Origin: Chitinimonas arctica
GTDB taxonomy: Bacteria > Pseudomonadota > Gammaproteobacteria > Burkholderiales > Chitinimonadaceae
Assembly: GCF_007431345.1 (NCBI RefSeq)
Contig: NZ_CP041730.1
Span: forward strand, 124,001 to 188,000
DNA length: 64,000 bases
Direction of reading: 5' to 3'
Shown here: one piece after another, positions 16,340 through 25,140 of the stretch
Position numbering within the stretch: the first letter of the stretch is position 1
Layout of the letters: every line of letters begins with the position of its first letter
Made by a program: the position numbers and the translations under genes
The notes under the pieces: model-generated
Database searches by the model: none
What the model saw: only the letters and a program-made list of their open reading frames with translations
What the model was told of the DNA's origin: nothing

Positions 16340-18295
16340 GTGATCATTCCGCAACTGCCCGACGATGGCGGCATCGGTGGCGCCGGCGGTGGCGGCAGCT
16401 CCGGTGGCGGAGGCGGCAGTGGCAGCGGCGGGGGTGGCGGCGGTAGTGGCACGGGCGGCGGCGGTGGCGGCTCGGGTGGTGGTGGCGGCGGCACGGGAGG
16501 GTCCGGCGACGGCACGGGTAGCGGTGGCAGCGGCAATGATGGTTCCGGCGCGGGTTCGGGCGGGTCCGGCTCGGGTGGATCGGGCTCGGGTGGTTCAGGT
16601 AGCGGCGGCTCTGGCTCCGGCGGCGGCTCCGGTGGAGCCGGGTCGGGTGGCTCAGGTGGCGGCTCCGGCTCGGGTTCAGGTAGCGGCGGCGCGAACGACG
16701 GCAGTGGGGGCGGCGGTTCCGGCTCGGGCAACGACGGCAGCGGTGGCGGCGGTGCCGGCAGCGGCGGTTCGGGCAGCGGCTCAGGCGGCGGGGGAAGTGG
16801 TAGTGGCGGCTCGGGCAGCGGTTCCGATGGCTCGGGTGGCGGTGGCCAGGGCAATGGCGGCGGAAATGGCGGCAGCGGCTCCGGCTCAGGTAGCGGCGGT
16901 GCGAACGATGGCAGTGGGGGCGGCGGTTCCGGCTCGGGCAACGATGGCAGCGGTGGCGGCGGTGCCGGCAGCGGCGGTTCGGGCAGCGGCTCAGGTGGCG
17001 GGGGAAGTGGTAGTGGCGGCTCGGGCAGCGGTTCCGATGGCTCGGGTGGCGGTGGCCAGGGCAATGGCGGCGGAAATGGCGGCAGCGGCTCCGGCTCGGG
17101 TAGCGGTGGCGCGAACGACGGCAGTGGGGGCGGCGGTTCCGGCTCGGGCAATGACGGCAGCGGAGGCGGCGGCGCCGGCAGCGGTGGTTCGGGTAGCGGC
17201 TCGGGCGGCGGCGGCAGTGGTAGCGGTGGCTCCGGCAGCGGTTCGGATGGCTCGGGTGACGGCGGCCAAGGCAATGGCGGGGGGAACGGCGGCAGCGACT
17301 CGGGTTCGGGTAGCGGCGGCGCGAACGACGGCAGTGGGGGTGGCGGCTCCGGCTCGGGTAATGACGGCAGCGGTGGCGGCGGCGCCGGCAGCGGTGGTTC
17401 GGGCAACGGCTCCGGTAGCGGGGGCAGTGGTAGCGGCGGATCGGGCAGCGGTTCCGATGGTTCGGGCAACGGCGGCCAGGGCAATGGCGGCAGCGGCGGC
17501 GGTTCCGGATCGGGCTCGGGCAGCGGCGGTGCCAACGATGGTAGTGGCGGAGGCGGTTCCGGCACAGGCGACGGCAATGGCGGCGGAGCCGGCGGCGGCG
17601 GATCGGGCAGCGGTTCAGGCGGCGGTGGGTCGAGCGGCGGCGGATCGGGTTCCGGGTCCGGTGGCGACGGTTCCGGCTCGGGTTCAGGCTCGGGCAATGA
17701 CGGTGGCGAGGGCGGCGGGTCGGGTGGCGGCTCCGGCAATGATGGCGGCAACAATGGCGCCGGCGGCGGCGGTTCCGATAACGGCTCGGGCAATGGTGGT
17801 TCAGGCAACGGCGGCTCCGGTGGCGGCGGCTCGGGCAATGGCTCGAGTGGTGGTGGTGGCGCGGACGGCGCAAGCGGCTCGGGAAGTGGCGGCCAGGACG
17901 ATACGGGTGGCGGGAGCGGCGGTTCCGGCGGAAGCGATGATGGCAGCGGCGCGGGACACGGCGGCTCGAAAGGCCATGACGATGGTAGTCGCGATGGCGG
18001 TGGAGGGGGACGGCAAGGTGGCGGTGACGGCGGCGGCGACGGCCGGGACGGTGGTGGCAACGACAATGGCCAGGACTCCGGCAAAGGCGGCGGTGGAACG
18101 GCCAGTGCCGATGCCGGGCTCCCCTGTACCGAAATGCCGCTGAACAAACGCCCGGTCGATGACAAGGCCGCCGGCGAGGTCGATCTCAGCGGCGGCAAGG
18201 GCCTGGTCAAGCTAAAGGGTGAAGGCGTCAATATTCGCCGCGACTGCCAACGCAACAAGGACAAGGCGGGAGGAGTAAAAGCAGCACTTAAATAA
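16340..18295 (+). CDS. Exoprotein C-terminal part: Gly/Ser repeat stalk and tail
   Basis: The frame is open from about 15950, well before the first in-frame start-like codon at 16340, so this is best read as the second half of the exoprotein at 11985 after a one-base shift. In order it has a Cys-containing segment (LWTGCDNGVSNCGE), an Asp/Gly and Pro/Thr linker (TPVTPGTPDDDTGTV), about 540 residues of Gly/Ser-rich low complexity including a 70-residue tandem repeat, and a charged tail with two Cys (PCTEMPLNK and RRDCQRNKD). The stalk may space the adhesin from the cell, and the tail may retain it at the transporter. Both are inference. Confidence 0.75.
   Translation: MIIPQLPDDGGIGGAGGGGSSGGGGGSGSGGGGGGSGTGGGGGGSGGGGGGTGGSGDGTGSGGSGNDGSGAGSGGSGSGGSGSGGSGSGGSGSGGGSGGAGSGGSGGGSGSGSGSGGANDGSGGGGSGSGNDGSGGGGAGSGGSGSGSGGGGSGSGGSGSGSDGSGGGGQGNGGGNGGSGSGSGSGGANDGSGGGGSGSGNDGSGGGGAGSGGSGSGSGGGGSGSGGSGSGSDGSGGGGQGNGGGNGGSGSGSGSGGANDGSGGGGSGSGNDGSGGGGAGSGGSGSGSGGGGSGSGGSGSGSDGSGDGGQGNGGGNGGSDSGSGSGGANDGSGGGGSGSGNDGSGGGGAGSGGSGNGSGSGGSGSGGSGSGSDGSGNGGQGNGGSGGGSGSGSGSGGANDGSGGGGSGTGDGNGGGAGGGGSGSGSGGGGSSGGGSGSGSGGDGSGSGSGSGNDGGEGGGSGGGSGNDGGNNGAGGGGSDNGSGNGGSGNGGSGGGGSGNGSSGGGGADGASGSGSGGQDDTGGGSGGSGGSDDGSGAGHGGSKGHDDGSRDGGGGGRQGGGDGGGDGRDGGGNDNGQDSGKGGGGTASADAGLPCTEMPLNKRPVDDKAAGEVDLSGGKGLVKLKGEGVNIRRDCQRNKDKAGGVKAALK
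16673..17553 (+). repeat. Tandem 210-bp (70-aa) Gly/Ser repeats
   Basis: The marker GCGAACGA(C/T)G (one copy GCCAACGATG) recurs at 16691, 16901, 17111, 17321 and 17531, spaced exactly 210 bp. Four full units and part of a fifth encode a 70-residue Gly/Ser/Asn/Asp block with the landmark GSGGANDGSGGGGSGSGNDG. Units differ mostly at synonymous sites, so the protein pattern is under constraint while the DNA is drifting. Such arrays can change copy number by recombination. Confidence 0.9.
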
Positions 18296-18435
18296 CGGCG
18301 GTTTGACGAGTAGTGCCTTGTACAGTACCGACCGCTAATCTAAGACTAAGCATAAACCCCCGGCGATCCGCAGTGCAGGTAGAGCTGATCCCGGCAGAGG
18401 ATGGAATGGTCGCCAGTCGGACCGGACCGAGGGAG

Positions 18436-18457
18436 GCGTAGCCAGGACTCGCTACGC
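18436..18457 (+). promoter_or_regulatory. Leader hairpin with B12-box-like loop before the TonB receptor gene
   Basis: GCGTAGC (18436-18442) pairs perfectly with GCTACGC (18451-18457) across loop CAGGACTC. The stretch GTAGCCAGGA resembles the 3' B12 box of cobalamin riboswitches, and a GGGAGGCG lies just 5'. The other conserved blocks of that riboswitch are not convincingly present and the spacing is short. It may be a degenerate leader or a plain hairpin. Confidence 0.3.
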
Positions 18458-18531
18458 GCCCGTGCAATCGCAGCCGCTGTCCGGACACCTCAGCAATGTC
18501 GCAACGCACCTCACCATGGGGATCACGCGCC

Positions 18532-20730
18532 ATGCCACAAGCAAACCCGATCGCACCCTGCCTCGCCGTGCTGCTCTGTGGCGCCCCCGCCCTGGCCGAC
18601 GATGGTCCGGCGGTGTCGGAAACCGTTTCCGTCTTCGGCAATCGCCAAAGCCGCCAGGTCCAGAATATCAGTGCGGATGACCAGGACAAGGCCCTGCCGG
18701 GCAGCAGTCCCTTGAAGACGCTGGAAAAACTGCCCGGCATCAATTTCCAGTCGGCCGATGCCTTCGGCAGCTACGAATGGTCGGCCCGCTTCGGTATGCG
18801 CGGTTTCGGCCAGAATCAGATCGGCTTTACGCTCGATGGCATTCCGCTTGGCGATATGAGCTATGGCAACAATAACGGCCTGCATATCAGCCGGGCCATC
18901 GCTTCGGAAAACATGGGCCGGGTAGCCGTGTCGCAGGGCGCCGGTGCATTGGGCCTGGCTTCGTCCAGCAACCTCGGCGGCACCGTCCAGTTCTATTCCT
19001 TGCCGCCGGCCGAGCAATTCGGCTTCCGCGTGTCCCAAACCCTGGGCAGCCACCACACATCGCACAGTTTCGCCCGCATCGATAGCGGCGCCTTGACCGC
19101 CGGCACCAAGCTGGCATTCAGCGTCAGCCGGCATCGGGCCGACAAGTGGAAAGGCGATGGCGGCCAGGACCAGGATCAATACAATCTCGCCTGGGCGCAG
19201 CCGCTGCATGCCCATCGCCTCAGCGGCTTCTACAACTATTCCGACCGCAGCGAAACCGATTACCAGGATATGTCGCTGGAAATGAAAGACCGGCTGGGCT
19301 ACGACTGGGACAATTACGCGCCCGACTGGCAGCGCGCGGTCGATGCCGCCAACGGCCAATTCCGTGGCGCCGTCAACAACCTCGACGATGCCTATTACCT
19401 GGGCCGTGGTTTGCGGCGCGACCGCCTGGGTGGGCTGACGCTGGAATTGAATCCGGCGCCGGCGCTGCAGTTCAAGAGTACCTATTACCATCACAGCAAC
19501 CAGGGCCAGGGCCACTGGTACACCCCCTACTCGCCTTCTTCGGCCACCGTGCCCATTTCCATCCGCACCACCGAATACGATATCGATCGGGACGGTATCC
19601 TGGTGGACGGCCGCTGGCAGTGGGAGGATCACGCGCTCAGCGCCGGCTTCTGGCTGGAACGCAGCCGCCATGGTGCGACCCGTAACTTCTATGCCGTGCA
19701 GGGCCCCGAAGATACCAACCGCTTTCTTGACCGCCCCATGTCGACCGGTTTCAAGCAAGATTTCCTGACCACCACCCAGCAGTTCTATCTGCAGGACAGT
19801 CTTACCCTTCTCTCGGACAAACTGCGCCTGAACTTTGGTTTCAAAAGCCCCCGGATCAATATCAAGTCGACCAGTCTGGTCGGTAGCCGCGCTGCCGGAC
19901 AACTGCTCGCCCGCAAACGCCTGCTACCGCAAATCGGCTTCAATTACGCAATGGCTCCCGGCTCGGAGTGGTTCGGCAGCCTGTCCCGCAATATGCGCGC
20001 CTACCAACCCGGCGTCAGTGGTCCTTTTTCGCAAACCCAAACCGCCTTTGACCTGACCGCCCACCAGCTCAAGCCGGAAACCTCGACCGTACTCGACCTT
20101 GGCTACCGCTTCAAAAGTGGCGAATGGCAGGGTGCGGTGGCGGTCTATGCCGCCGACTTCAAGGACAGGATCTTGAATATCGCCCTGTGCAGCGGCATCG
20201 TCGGCTGCCCCAACACCATCGCCAATATCGGCAAGGTATCCACCCATGGCATGGAGGTCGCTACCAACTGGGCATTCGACAAGCAATGGAATTGGTTCAA
20301 CGCCTTGACCTTCAACCGTTCGCTCTATCGATCCGATTACCTGGACAACGGCAAACTGATCGCCATTTCCGGCAAGCGGGTGGTGGATAGTCCGCAATGG
20401 ATGTTCAATACCGAGCTATCGATGGATGCCGCCCCCTGGTTTGCCCGCATCGGCGGCAAATATTCCGGCAAGCGCTATTACACTTATCTTAACGACAGCC
20501 CCCTTGCGGGCTATTGGGTTGGCAGCCTGTCCATGGGTTACAAGTACAAGAGCGGAGGTCCCTTGCGCGAGATGGAATTGCAGCTGAATGTCGACAACCT
20601 GCTGAACAAGCGCTACTTCAGCACGACCGGCAGTAACGGCTATGTCACCAGCGATCCGGCCGGCACCTTCGCCACCTCGCTCACCGGTGCGCCGCGCCAG
20701 GTCTTCCTGAGCCTGAGCGGGCGCTTTTGA
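18532..20730 (+). CDS. TonB-dependent outer-membrane receptor
   Basis: 732 aa from ATG 18532, which gives a clean signal peptide (IAPCLAVLLCGAPALAD); ATG 18496 would add 12 residues. The plug domain lies at ~35-150 (LEKLPGINFQSADAFG, FGMRGFGQNQIGFTLDGIPL, then GGTVQFYS). A 22-strand barrel follows, with late motifs typical of the class (LNVDNLLNKRYFSTTGSNGY) and a terminal Phe (LSLSGRF). It imports a scarce ligand using TonB energy. The ligand cannot be told, but the next gene encodes a periplasmic binding protein 44 nt downstream, so the two may act in sequence. The 236-nt leader contains a hairpin. Confidence 0.92.
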   Translation: MPQANPIAPCLAVLLCGAPALADDGPAVSETVSVFGNRQSRQVQNISADDQDKALPGSSPLKTLEKLPGINFQSADAFGSYEWSARFGMRGFGQNQIGFTLDGIPLGDMSYGNNNGLHISRAIASENMGRVAVSQGAGALGLASSSNLGGTVQFYSLPPAEQFGFRVSQTLGSHHTSHSFARIDSGALTAGTKLAFSVSRHRADKWKGDGGQDQDQYNLAWAQPLHAHRLSGFYNYSDRSETDYQDMSLEMKDRLGYDWDNYAPDWQRAVDAANGQFRGAVNNLDDAYYLGRGLRRDRLGGLTLELNPAPALQFKSTYYHHSNQGQGHWYTPYSPSSATVPISIRTTEYDIDRDGILVDGRWQWEDHALSAGFWLERSRHGATRNFYAVQGPEDTNRFLDRPMSTGFKQDFLTTTQQFYLQDSLTLLSDKLRLNFGFKSPRINIKSTSLVGSRAAGQLLARKRLLPQIGFNYAMAPGSEWFGSLSRNMRAYQPGVSGPFSQTQTAFDLTAHQLKPETSTVLDLGYRFKSGEWQGAVAVYAADFKDRILNIALCSGIVGCPNTIANIGKVSTHGMEVATNWAFDKQWNWFNALTFNRSLYRSDYLDNGKLIAISGKRVVDSPQWMFNTELSMDAAPWFARIGGKYSGKRYYTYLNDSPLAGYWVGSLSMGYKYKSGGPLREMELQLNVDNLLNKRYFSTTGSNGYVTSDPAGTFATSLTGAPRQVFLSLSGRF

Positions 20731-20774
20731 GCGGAAAGAAAGGGCGGCAGCCGTCCCGCCGAAGGATAGATCCG

Positions 20775-21608
20775 ATGGCTTTTTTGAATTGCGGTCCCTG
20801 GCTTGCGGGACTGTTGGCGGCGAGCACGATGATTTCCCCTGCCGTAGCCGAGGAAATTGCGCCCACTGAAGCCTGGCGCGGCAGCCACCGTATCGAAGCA
20901 TGCGATGATCAGGCCGAGTTTCCGCCGTATACCTATATCGAGCGGGTTGCCGGGGTCAAAACCGATATCGTTACCGGTATCAGCTATGAATTGCTCGCGA
21001 CCATGCTGCAAAGGCGCGGTTTGTCCCTCCGTATCACCTTATTACCGTGGAAGCGCTGCGTGGAGGAGGTGCGGACCGGCAGATTCCACGTCCTGCTGAA
21101 TGCCACGATGACGCCGGACCGGGCGGTCAATTACCATGGCGTGGGGCCCCATGCCACCCTGTGGACCTACTACTTCTACTCCCGCAAGCTGCATCCCGAT
21201 GGACTGGCCATCCGAACCTTGGCGGACCTGCGCAAATACCGCATCTGCGGCATGATGGGCTACAACAGCGAAGAGCCTTACGGTCTGCCCAAGGGTTTTG
21301 TCGATCAGGGTTCGAGCGATTTCGGCTCGATGATCAGGAAGGTCCTGGCCGGCCATTGCGATCTATTCAACGAGTCGCTCGACGTCATGCAGGGCTTCGC
21401 CAAGATCGGCCGCCCGCTGCTGGATGATCCGCAACTGGCGGTCAAGATCCTGCCGCCGGAGTTGAAGCCGGCCGAGTATTACTTCCTGGTATCGCGCTTG
21501 CATCCGCAGGGCCGGGCACTGGCGGAGCTCTTGGATAGCGAGTTGAAACAGATGAAGGCCTCGGGCGAATTGAAACGCCTCCGCGAGAAATTCCTCAAGT
21601 CCCCGTAG
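20775..21608 (+). CDS. Periplasmic solute-binding protein, SBP_bac_3-like
   Basis: 277 aa from ATG 20775, preceded by GAAGGATAG. It has a signal peptide (GLLAASTMISPAVAEE) and then a two-lobe fold of the family-3 amino-acid-binding type: first lobe EFPPYTYIERVAGVKTDIVT, hinge LLPWKRCVEEVRTGRFHVLL, and a C-terminal helix (LKQMKASGELKRLREKFLKS) characteristic of the family. No permease is nearby, so it may be a sensor or scavenging protein rather than part of an ABC importer. It follows the TonB receptor and ends convergently, overlapping the esterase gene by 14 nt. Confidence 0.8.
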   Translation: MAFLNCGPWLAGLLAASTMISPAVAEEIAPTEAWRGSHRIEACDDQAEFPPYTYIERVAGVKTDIVTGISYELLATMLQRRGLSLRITLLPWKRCVEEVRTGRFHVLLNATMTPDRAVNYHGVGPHATLWTYYFYSRKLHPDGLAIRTLADLRKYRICGMMGYNSEEPYGLPKGFVDQGSSDFGSMIRKVLAGHCDLFNESLDVMQGFAKIGRPLLDDPQLAVKILPPELKPAEYYFLVSRLHPQGRALAELLDSELKQMKASGELKRLREKFLKSP

Positions 21609-23097
21609 TGCCGCCCGCCCGCAAGGCACACGCTGTCGGTGGCCGCGCATACCACTTGCCCGGCTCGCCTTCATACAGCGTGACGCTGAACCAGACGTCC
21701 CAAGCGAAGCCGATATCCTGCTGGTCGCCATTGGCGAGGGCCCGCATGCTGAACAAGCCGCCCGGCACGGCATTGCCGCTGGCCAAATGAAGCGCGGGCG
21801 AGGCCGTGGCGGACTTGCAGGCCAGGGCGGGATCGAATATCCGCACTTCGCGGCTGATGCCGACCTGATTGGCATCGCTGTCGCGGGCCTGGTAGCTGCA
21901 TGTGTAATGTCCCACCCGGCTGCTGTCCACCTGGCTGCAATCGGCCGTCACCGGCAACTTGCCGTCTTCGCTATCGCTGGCCGTCGCGCCCGGATCAATA
22001 AACGCCTGCCCTAGCGCTATGTGCAAGGGATTGTGGCCCAGTAGCGCGATGGTGGGCGGCTGGGCCGCGCGCGGATGGCGCGAGAAAAAGTCCCAGACGA
22101 TATCGGGATAGCTCGGTCCGTCGCGCATCGCCCACTTGCCGTTCTTCCCTTCGCTGCCGCCTATCCAATAATGCCCATGATCGGTATCGGCCGTATTGGG
22201 CGTGCGCAAGGGACCGCGATAGAAAACCGTCTCGACCAGCGACGGTCCTGTCCCCTGCCCATCGGCGTGATAGACCGAATGCAGACAGCCATAATCGTCA
22301 TCGCCGTAAACCGGCGCGCAAGGCTTCTGCGCCGTCAGGGTCCGCGCCGGCGTATCGTGGCCGACGCTACCGAACAGCTTCAGATGGGCATCGCGCAGCC
22401 GCGATGCCGCCGCCGCGATAACCGTGCAGTCTTTTTCGTTCTGCAGTACCAGCAGCGGAATGGCATGCGGGTGATCAAGTTCTGTCCGCATCTCCCTCAC
22501 CACTCGATCAAGGGGATGCAGGCTGGCGAAACCCGGACAGCTGTAGGAAACCGAGGCGGGGTCCTCGCCGTAGGGCAGGCCGGCCGCAGTGGCGACAGCA
22601 CTCCAATACTCATTGTGCGTAATGGCCGCCACCACGCTGATGGCGCCGCCCGAGGACAAGCCGGTAAGAAAACGGCGCTTGGGGTCCACCGGAAAACGCC
22701 CCTCCACTTCCAGCCCGATGCGATGCAGGTCCTCCGGTTCACCGCGCCCCTGGTGGCGATGCGCGTCGAACCAGAAGCCCCAGCAATTCTGCGTGCGCAG
22801 GCCGTCGTAACTGGTGATGTAGGGCGTCACCAGGATAAAGCCATGGCGGTCGGCCGCCGCGCGCAATCCCCAGTCGCGCATCACGTCGCCGCTGTCCTGG
22901 CGGCAGCCGTGCAGGGCCATCACCATGGGCGCCGGCTGCGCCAGTCCGGCCGGCAGATAGACCTGGTAATCGCGGTTGCGCGAACCCGGATAGTCGCGGG
23001 CTTGAAATTGGAAGGATTGCAGCGTACCGGCAAGCGCCACCACGGACAGCAATGTCCAAAGCGCCGCCAGGGTAGCCAGTCTGAAATTGCAAGGCAT
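21595..23097 (-). CDS. Secreted PHB-depolymerase-type esterase with Ig-like domain
   Basis: 500 aa from ATG 23097, chosen for a perfect AGGAGG 9 nt upstream; the ATG 27 nt earlier lacks one. A signal peptide comes first. The alpha/beta-hydrolase domain of esterase_PHB type spans ~25-330, with the oxyanion region MALHGCRQDSGD, nucleophile GLSSGGA, and candidate acid and base residues in DYGCLHSVYHADG and DHGHYWIGGSEG. Next is a DUF5011/Ig-like domain (LGQAFIDPGATASDSEDGKL) and a ~70-residue C-terminal domain with a carbohydrate-binding look (DVWFSVTLYEGEPGKWY). It likely hydrolyses polyhydroxyalkanoate or feruloyl/acetyl esters outside the cell. Confidence 0.85.
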   Translation of the reverse strand: MPCNFRLATLAALWTLLSVVALAGTLQSFQFQARDYPGSRNRDYQVYLPAGLAQPAPMVMALHGCRQDSGDVMRDWGLRAAADRHGFILVTPYITSYDGLRTQNCWGFWFDAHRHQGRGEPEDLHRIGLEVEGRFPVDPKRRFLTGLSSGGAISVVAAITHNEYWSAVATAAGLPYGEDPASVSYSCPGFASLHPLDRVVREMRTELDHPHAIPLLVLQNEKDCTVIAAAASRLRDAHLKLFGSVGHDTPARTLTAQKPCAPVYGDDDYGCLHSVYHADGQGTGPSLVETVFYRGPLRTPNTADTDHGHYWIGGSEGKNGKWAMRDGPSYPDIVWDFFSRHPRAAQPPTIALLGHNPLHIALGQAFIDPGATASDSEDGKLPVTADCSQVDSSRVGHYTCSYQARDSDANQVGISREVRIFDPALACKSATASPALHLASGNAVPGGLFSMRALANGDQQDIGFAWDVWFSVTLYEGEPGKWYARPPTACALRAGGTTGT

Positions 23098-23393
23098 GGC
23101 TCGCCGCCTCCTGCGGCCGGCCATCCATCGCGCTCGCCCTTACTTCGGCAGGACACGGGACAGCCTGTTTTTATCGGTGTCCTACTATAGTCGATACGTA
23201 TGCCGCAGGTGTGCGCATCGCATGCCGGAACACCGGCCTCCATTGCGGATGGGAATATTGTCCATCGAGTATCTATGATGAAACTGTTCGCCTAAGCCGT
23301 GGCGATTTACCGTCAATCATAAAAACAAGCGGGGCAAATTTTGGAGCGGGGCGACGTTTCCAGTCGAGCGGCGCCGGGACAGAGGAATTCGGC

Positions 23394-25115
23394 ATGAATG
23401 AACAGGTGGCAAGCGATATCGACAGGCGTCGCCTGTCAGCGCTCCTGCCCATGGCGGAAGCGGAAGGCGCTCTGTTGCATCAACAGCAATTGCTGCACAG
23501 CATCCTGTCCTCGCTGCCGGAACAAGTGCTGGTATTGGACAACTGCGGCCGCATCGTACTGACCAATTCGGCCTGGGAGCGCTATCGCCAGGAACAGGCA
23601 TCGCCCGATTCGCTGCATACCCCGACCCACGGCGATAACTTCATCGATTTCCTGGTGGGTCGCCACCATCCCTTTGCCGGCAGGCTTCTGCTGGGCATCT
23701 GCGATGTCATGGATTTGCGCAAGCTGCAATTCAGTTTCGAATACCGCGATGACAGCCTGGACAGCCACGATTGGTTTTCGCTCAAGGTGACGCCCTGGCT
23801 GGGTGCGGCCGGCGGCGTGGTGATCAGCCAAACCGATATCAGCCGCAGCAAGCGGCTTTCCGCCGAGCATGAGCGGCTGATCGCCCTCGCGGAAAACACC
23901 AGCGACCTGATCGCCATCAGCGATATCGACGGACGCATCAGCTATCTGAACCAGGCCGGCCGCACGTTTTTCGGCCGTGCCGCCATGGACCCGCGCGGCG
24001 AATTCCAGACTTTGGCCTGGCTCAGCGCGATGCAGCCGCTATTGACCGAGCAAGGTCAATGGTCGGGCGAGTCCAGTTTGACGCGCCAGGATGGCGTGGA
24101 GGTGCCGGTGCTGATGGTTTTACTGGCCCACTGCGACCGCCAGGGAAATATCAGCCATATTTCCGGTATCGCTCGCGATATAAGCGAACTCCGCCGCAGT
24201 GCCGTCGAGCTGGAAAACCGCAATGCCGCCTTGGTGGCGCTCAACCAGCAGTTGGCCGAGATGCAGGACCAGCTGCTGCAATCCGAGAAGCTGGCCTCGC
24301 TGGGGCAATTGGCGGCCGGTGTGGCGCACGAGATCAACAATCCCATCGGCTATGTCAATTCCAACCTGGCTTCCTTATCCAACTATCTGCAGCGCCTGTT
24401 TCGGTTGATCGGCAGCTACGAGTCGGTCCTGGACAAGCTTGCCGACGATGACTGCAAGGCCGCCGTGCAAGCCGAACGGGAGGCGCTGGATTATGCGTTC
24501 CTGCGGGACGATCTGACGGCCTTGCTGGATGAATCGCTGGAAGGGGTCACCCGGGTAAAGAAGATCGTCGAGGACCTGAAAGGCTTTTCCCGCACCTGCT
24601 CCGAAGCCGATTGGGAAGAGGCCGACCTGCATGCCGGCCTGGATAGCACGCTCAACATCGTCCAGAACGAACTCAGGTACAAGGCCGAAGTGGTCAAGGC
24701 TTATGGCCAGCTGCCCAAGGTCGAATGCATGTTGCCGCATTTGAACCAGGTGTTCATGAATATGCTGATCAATGCCAGCCATGCCATCGAGGACGTCGGC
24801 ACGATCTGGATCCGGACCGACATCCTCGGCGAGGAAGTTTGCGTGGAGATCCGGGATAACGGCAGCGGCATCGCGCCACAGCATCTTTCCCGCATTTTCG
24901 ACCCTTTCTACACCACCAAGCCGATAGGCAAAGGGACGGGCTTGGGCCTATCTTTGTCTTACGGCATCGTCAAAAAGCATCACGGCCGCATCGATGTGGA
25001 AAGCCAGCCCGGCCAAGGCAGCACTTTCCGAATCTGGTTACCAATCCGGCAAAACAGCCCTGCCGCGGCGCAATCCCCGGCCAGGCAGGGGGAAGCGCCC
25101 ACCAGCGCGGCGTAA
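23394..25115 (+). CDS. PAS-PAS sensor histidine kinase, soluble
   Basis: 573 aa from ATG 23394, preceded by AGAGGA; the longer frame from 23211 is non-coding in character. There is no membrane helix. PAS1 lies at ~30-150 (LPEQVLVLDNCGRIVLTNSA), PAS2 at ~160-280 (TSDLIAISDIDGRISYLNQA), then a coiled coil and an H-box with His312 (GVAHEINNPIGYV). The catalytic domain has an N-box (NQVFMNMLINASHAIED), G1 (DNGSGIAP) and G2 (GKGTGLGLSLSYG). Same kinase subclass as those at 30784 and 36800. It probably phosphorylates the HD-GYP regulator 25 nt downstream. Confidence 0.92.
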   Translation: MNEQVASDIDRRRLSALLPMAEAEGALLHQQQLLHSILSSLPEQVLVLDNCGRIVLTNSAWERYRQEQASPDSLHTPTHGDNFIDFLVGRHHPFAGRLLLGICDVMDLRKLQFSFEYRDDSLDSHDWFSLKVTPWLGAAGGVVISQTDISRSKRLSAEHERLIALAENTSDLIAISDIDGRISYLNQAGRTFFGRAAMDPRGEFQTLAWLSAMQPLLTEQGQWSGESSLTRQDGVEVPVLMVLLAHCDRQGNISHISGIARDISELRRSAVELENRNAALVALNQQLAEMQDQLLQSEKLASLGQLAAGVAHEINNPIGYVNSNLASLSNYLQRLFRLIGSYESVLDKLADDDCKAAVQAEREALDYAFLRDDLTALLDESLEGVTRVKKIVEDLKGFSRTCSEADWEEADLHAGLDSTLNIVQNELRYKAEVVKAYGQLPKVECMLPHLNQVFMNMLINASHAIEDVGTIWIRTDILGEEVCVEIRDNGSGIAPQHLSRIFDPFYTTKPIGKGTGLGLSLSYGIVKKHHGRIDVESQPGQGSTFRIWLPIRQNSPAAAQSPARQGEAPTSAA

Positions 25116-25140
25116 AACCATACAACCGAGGGGTAGATGC

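Noticed and set aside
16673..17553. CRISPR-like array
   Set aside because: The 210-bp units are contiguous and coding, with no unique spacers.
15928..18264. Long minus-strand Pro-rich open frame (778 codons) opposite the Gly/Ser repeats
   Set aside because: It is the complement of the GGC/AGC repeat DNA; low complexity keeps all frames open. No start context, and no protein-like variation.
23211..23393. 61-codon extension of the PAS kinase at 23394
   Set aside because: Non-protein-like residues and no ribosome site, whereas ATG 23394 has AGAGGA at good spacing.
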